64,000 nucleotides of DNA, from assembly GCA_044598425.1 (NCBI GenBank), contig CP172536.1, positions 2,046,001 to 2,110,000 of the forward strand. Reading direction: 5' to 3'. Of the stretch, positions 61,188 through 64,000 are shown piece by piece (the first letter of the stretch is position 1; every line of letters begins with the position of its first letter). The stretch comes from JAEVLT01 sp044598425. Lineage in GTDB: Bacteria > Bacillota > Bacilli > Bacillales > Cytobacillaceae. The position numbers and the translations under genes are program-made. The notes under the pieces are model-generated. The model searched no databases. It had not been told where the DNA came from and saw only the letters and a list, made by a program, of their open reading frames with translations.

Positions 61188-61834
61188 CTTGCGTATGCTC
61201 CTTCAACCCAGAAAAGCCATTCATGAAGTCCTTCTTTTGTTCTAGCTGAAAGAGCAATCAGCTCTGATTCCGGGTTGATTTCTGATAGATCCTTTCTGGC
61301 TTCTTCAACATTAAAGTCCAGGTATGGCAGCAAATCAATTTTATTAAGCAGCACCAATTCAGTTCGCATAAACATTTGCGGATATTTTGGAATTTTATCA
61401 TTTCCTTCTGGAATACTTAGAACAGCCACTTTATGGTGCTGCCCCAAATCGTAGCCAGATGGACAAACAAGGTTGCCAACATTTTCAATAAATAGTAAAT
61501 CAATTTCCTCTAAATCAAATTCTGCTAAACTTGCCGCTACCATTCTAGCATCAAGGTGACAGCCTCCATAGGTATTAATTTGAACAGCTTTAGCACCCAA
61601 CGCTCGAATCCGGGTTGCGTCCCTCTCAGTTGCCAAATCCCCTTCGATCACACCAATACGGTATTTTTCAGATAAAGCTCTAACGGTTTCTTCCAGCAAT
61701 GTGGTTTTTCCAGCACCAGGGGAGCTCATTAGATTAATAACAAGGGTATTTGTATTTTCAAAAAGTTCTCGATTAAATTCTGCAGCCTTATTATTACTCG
61801 TTAACACATCTGTTTTTAACGTTACTTTCATCAC
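61166..61834 (-). CDS. hypB: Hydrogenase nickel incorporation GTPase HypB
   Basis: A 222-aa SIMIBI GTPase. Walker A SSPGAGKTTLLE, the metal-site Cys-His in YGGCHLDARM, VCPSGYDLG and LLNKIDLLPY (NKxD) are visible. It lacks the His-rich N-terminus found in some HypB, so it probably does not store nickel. It overlaps hypA by 4 nt. Confidence 0.95.
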   Translation of the reverse strand: MMKVTLKTDVLTSNNKAAEFNRELFENTNTLVINLMSSPGAGKTTLLEETVRALSEKYRIGVIEGDLATERDATRIRALGAKAVQINTYGGCHLDARMVAASLAEFDLEEIDLLFIENVGNLVCPSGYDLGQHHKVAVLSIPEGNDKIPKYPQMFMRTELVLLNKIDLLPYLDFNVEEARKDLSEINPESELIALSARTKEGLHEWLFWVEGAYARCVKQKK

Positions 61835-62187
61835 GAATTGCTCCCTTCATATGATAGGATCTGAAATGTTTCTCCTGTGATGATTTTTCCAGATGGAATC
61901 TGGCAGTTTGGACATAAAGCTATTTTCTGACTTGGTCTGTACGTTTCACCGCAAATGACACACATAGCACTTGCCTCTTCACTATGGATGATTAATTGTG
62001 CAGTTTCCGTAAATAAGTGGGGGTTTTGATCACGAAAGATCTCAAAGGCCATTTGTAATGCATCGGGCAATGCATTTGATATTTCTCCAACAATTAATTC
62101 AACTCTATTAATTGTTTCAATTCCCTTTTCTGCCGCATCTTCCTGGACAACTTGAAGGATATCCCCCATTAATGACATTTCATGCAT
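61831..62187 (-). CDS. hypA: Hydrogenase nickel chaperone HypA
   Basis: A 118-aa protein. The N-terminal Met-His-Glu (MHEMSLMGDIL) binds nickel, and CVICGETYRP with CPNCQIPSG forms the zinc site. ATG 62187 follows AAGGTGG and gives the essential MHE start; an ATG 13 codons upstream would not. Confidence 0.95.
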   Translation of the reverse strand: MHEMSLMGDILQVVQEDAAEKGIETINRVELIVGEISNALPDALQMAFEIFRDQNPHLFTETAQLIIHSEEASAMCVICGETYRPSQKIALCPNCQIPSGKIITGETFQILSYEGSNS

Positions 62188-62623
62188 GGCTACCACCTTG
62201 TTTTTTATGCCGTTGTACACCGACAAAAACAGTTTGATCCTTTACTTTTAAATGAAGGATCTCCAGTTTTAGATCTCCTTCATTAGTCTTAAAATTATAT
62301 TCTTTTTCACAATTCAAACATTTCCCACTTGAGTACAGTGCCGTGACATTAATAATATTCGAACATACAGGACAGATACCACTCGTTGCCTGGATGTTCG
62401 TACCTAAACGTGAAATAATAATCGGTCGTCCAGCGATAAATTTCATTTCAAGATTGACCACTGGTACATTTTCGTTCATAACAGGTAGCCAAGTAATTCC
62501 TAGTGCTCTGTCGGCAGCTTCTTCAATCTTTACAAGATCTTCCACAAAAAAAGGCTCATAAGCAGATTTCACCGTTTGAAATAAGCCACTACCCATTTCT
62601 TTAAGAAATTCCATCCTGTTCAT
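62180..62623 (-). CDS. Hydrogenase-cluster protein with zinc-ribbon Cys pairs
   Basis: A protein of about 147 aa. The N-terminal half is helical and mixed (EEAADRALGITWLPV). The C-terminal half has GICPVCSNI and GKCLNCEKEY, a four-Cys metal site. It overlaps the protease gene by 4 nt and hypA by 8 nt. Its place suggests a hydrogenase assembly role, but I cannot name the family. Confidence 0.65.
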   Translation of the reverse strand: MNRMEFLKEMGSGLFQTVKSAYEPFFVEDLVKIEEAADRALGITWLPVMNENVPVVNLEMKFIAGRPIIISRLGTNIQATSGICPVCSNIINVTALYSSGKCLNCEKEYNFKTNEGDLKLEILHLKVKDQTVFVGVQRHKKQGGSHA

Positions 62624-63108
62624 GACACTTTGCACCACTCGTTCACTTGATGAACTACAGCATCAGCCAGTTCTGGAAGTTTCTCGCGATTCGTGTTTGT
62701 TAATTCAATGCCTAGTTCAAGAGAAGTCGGCTGCATCCCAAACATGGCAATTCGCTTTGGATACCTCTCTCGCATTTTTGCTGTCAATAATACTTCCTGA
62801 AAACCAAGCTGATGGATTGACATTTTCACTCCAAAATAGGCAGGGATATCATCTCCAAATAGAGAGATTATTGTCCCTCCCTTTTTTCCCGCATTGATTG
62901 CGTCTATAATGATTAAATTTTCCGCATCTTCAACAGGTTCCAGCAACCGCATTCCATCAGTTAATCCTTCAATAATTTCAACATTGGCATAACCTTCTAG
63001 AGCTGTTTCTAGCATTGGCAAAAGATGAATGCCAACACCCTCATCCGAGAAGAGGGTGTTGCCAATTCCTAAAATCGTTATTTTTTCGTTTGTCCTTTTA
63101 TTTGTCAT
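62620..63108 (-). CDS. Hydrogenase maturation protease (HyaD/HupD family)
   Basis: A protein of about 162 aa (M52 family) that removes the C-terminal tail of the large subunit after nickel insertion. Nickel-sensing residues are in GNTLFSDEGVG (Glu/Asp), IIIDAIN (Asp) and MSIHQLG (His). ATG 63108 overlaps the cytochrome b gene by 11 nt. Its substrate is the large subunit ending at 63918. Confidence 0.92.
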   Translation of the reverse strand: MTNKRTNEKITILGIGNTLFSDEGVGIHLLPMLETALEGYANVEIIEGLTDGMRLLEPVEDAENLIIIDAINAGKKGGTIISLFGDDIPAYFGVKMSIHQLGFQEVLLTAKMRERYPKRIAMFGMQPTSLELGIELTNTNREKLPELADAVVHQVNEWCKVS

Positions 63109-63904
63109 CTTTCCCACCAACTACTTTTTTAGGCTCCTGTTTGTATCCTGTAAACATTGAAGAAATCACACCATTGCGTTCCAGGTAATCATCGCGGAAA
63201 ACCATATAAACGTGAATGATTATAAACAGGATGAATCCCCATGCTGCAAGATGATGCCAAGAGCGAATAGAATAACTATCCCCAAAAATCATAGGCACCC
63301 AGGCAAAAAGTTTGGCCCAAAACGATTCCTGCTGTGGTTCGTAATACATATAGAAACCCGTAAAAACAACAATCAAGGATCCAATTCCTTGAAAAATCCA
63401 ATAACTTAACTGGGCTAGCGGATTATGACCCGCATAATGCGGTTTTTTATTTTTTAAGAACAAATAAAATTTAATCGTCTCAACTGTTTCTTTCCAAAAA
63501 ATCAGCCTAAAAGGATTAGAGGTTGCAAATTTGTTCCCTTTAAAAGCCCAATACATTCGATAAATTAAGTTAACCGTGAATAAAAAAGCGGCAAAAAAGT
63601 GAATATACCGAGCCCAGCCCATTAAATTAGAATAGTATGCCTCACCTGGAATCATGGCACTTGCAAATGGTTTTCCAATATAAATACCTGTCCCGATCAA
63701 CAAAATGATCGAAATCATATTAACCCAGTGAAAGATCCGGATCGGCATTTCCCAGACATAGATTTTAACCGAGTTATTAATTTGTTTGTAGTGGATCGGT
63801 CTGTTTGGCAAAAAAGAATTTTCACTATTTACTCCGGGTGCCGGTTCGTGCTTTGACAGCGTATTTGTCGTTTGATTCGGCAATTGCGGCATGAGGTCTG
63901 ACAT
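63098..63904 (-). CDS. [NiFe]-hydrogenase b-type cytochrome subunit
   Basis: A 268-aa, four-helix dihaem cytochrome of the HupC/HyaC/HydC family that passes electrons from the hydrogenase to quinones. Haem His candidates are in RIFHWVNM, RYIHFFAA, SWHHLAAW and IIIHVYMV. It has a hydrophilic N-terminal extension of about 50 residues. GGAGGAGAG precedes the ATG. It indicates a membrane-bound, respiratory-type enzyme. Confidence 0.92.
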   Translation of the reverse strand: MSDLMPQLPNQTTNTLSKHEPAPGVNSENSFLPNRPIHYKQINNSVKIYVWEMPIRIFHWVNMISIILLIGTGIYIGKPFASAMIPGEAYYSNLMGWARYIHFFAAFLFTVNLIYRMYWAFKGNKFATSNPFRLIFWKETVETIKFYLFLKNKKPHYAGHNPLAQLSYWIFQGIGSLIVVFTGFYMYYEPQQESFWAKLFAWVPMIFGDSYSIRSWHHLAAWGFILFIIIHVYMVFRDDYLERNGVISSMFTGYKQEPKKVVGGKDDK

Positions 63905-63917
63905 TTTGTCTCTCCTC

Positions 63918-64000
63918 CTAACCTAATCGGATTTCAGTTGTTTTTTTCGTTTCCAAATCAGTTAGATGTACAGCACAGGCTAAACATGGATCAAATGAAT
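63918..64000 (-). CDS. [NiFe]-hydrogenase large subunit, C-terminus only
   Basis: Partial gene running off the window edge. The 26 visible codons encode SFDPCLACAVH followed by LTDLETKKTTEIRLG. DPCLACAVH is the C-terminal nickel ligand motif DPCxxCxxH. The 15 residues after His form the peptide removed by the maturation protease. Stop at 63918-63920. Confidence 0.95.
   Translation of the reverse strand, partial: SFDPCLACAVHLTDLETKKTTEIRLG

Noticed and set aside
1..64000. CRISPR arrays, IS elements, prophage or rRNA genes
   Set aside because: No regularly spaced direct repeats, transposase/integrase motifs, phage structural genes or rRNA sequence were seen.

Overview
The window is a low-GC Firmicutes chromosome segment, most likely Bacillaceae (Bacillus or a close relative). 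This rests on gene content and local order. There is a ypmP-ypmQ-ypmR-ypmS block and a ctpA-yodJ-deoD-yozD-yodN-yozE-yokU-kamA block, both as I recall them from B. subtilis. Sporulation-linked genes (Sda, a YhcN-type lipoprotein, CtpA) and a Ku/LigD pair fit the same group. Nothing looks like a phage, an integrated plasmid or an IS element; the mobile-looking content is a family of short dispersed repeats.

Layout. 0-5.3 kb: pflA, a CcdA-like membrane protein, a MifM-like leader ORF followed by yidC2, a pair of fluoride-channel genes, a YhcN-type lipoprotein and sda. 5.3-9.8 kb: a two-component system, mnmH and a hypothetical gene. 10-17 kb: a complete trpEGDCFBA operon behind two tandem tryptophan T-box leaders. 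17-22 kb: an MFS exporter and fruR-fruK-fruA. 22.4-22.8 kb: four tRNA genes, all with C34 anticodons. 23-29 kb: cold-shock genes, a PAP2 phosphatase, divergent ku and ligD (whose 3' end lies in a repeat), and dapF. 29-37 kb: mixed enzymes, two small heat-shock-like proteins and several hypotheticals. 37-43 kb: the yod/yoz block. 43-50 kb: the lysine 2,3-aminomutase (kam) locus with its sigma-54 activator. 50-56.5 kb: an S66 peptidase, a DUF502 remnant, rsmF and the ypm block, in which ypmR is frameshifted. 56.5-64 kb: a tightly overlapping [NiFe]-hydrogenase cluster (hypE, D, C, F, B, A, an unnamed Cys protein, protease, cytochrome b, and the C-terminus of the large subunit at the edge).

The most notable signal is at 1.78-2.17 kb. 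A 96-codon TTG-start ORF has a weak N-terminal membrane segment and a C-terminal Arg-Ile-x-x-Tyr-Ile-Arg plus acidic segment. Its last codons can pair over 10 bp with the ribosome-binding site of yidC2. This is the design of the MifM arrest-peptide switch, in a diverged form. Other points are an internally deleted CoA-transferase in the kam locus, a -24/-12 promoter before kamA with a dispersed repeat just upstream, and an SDR protein lacking its catalytic Tyr. A class-II-tRNA-like 3' half can also fold into a competing hairpin ahead of an acetyltransferase gene.
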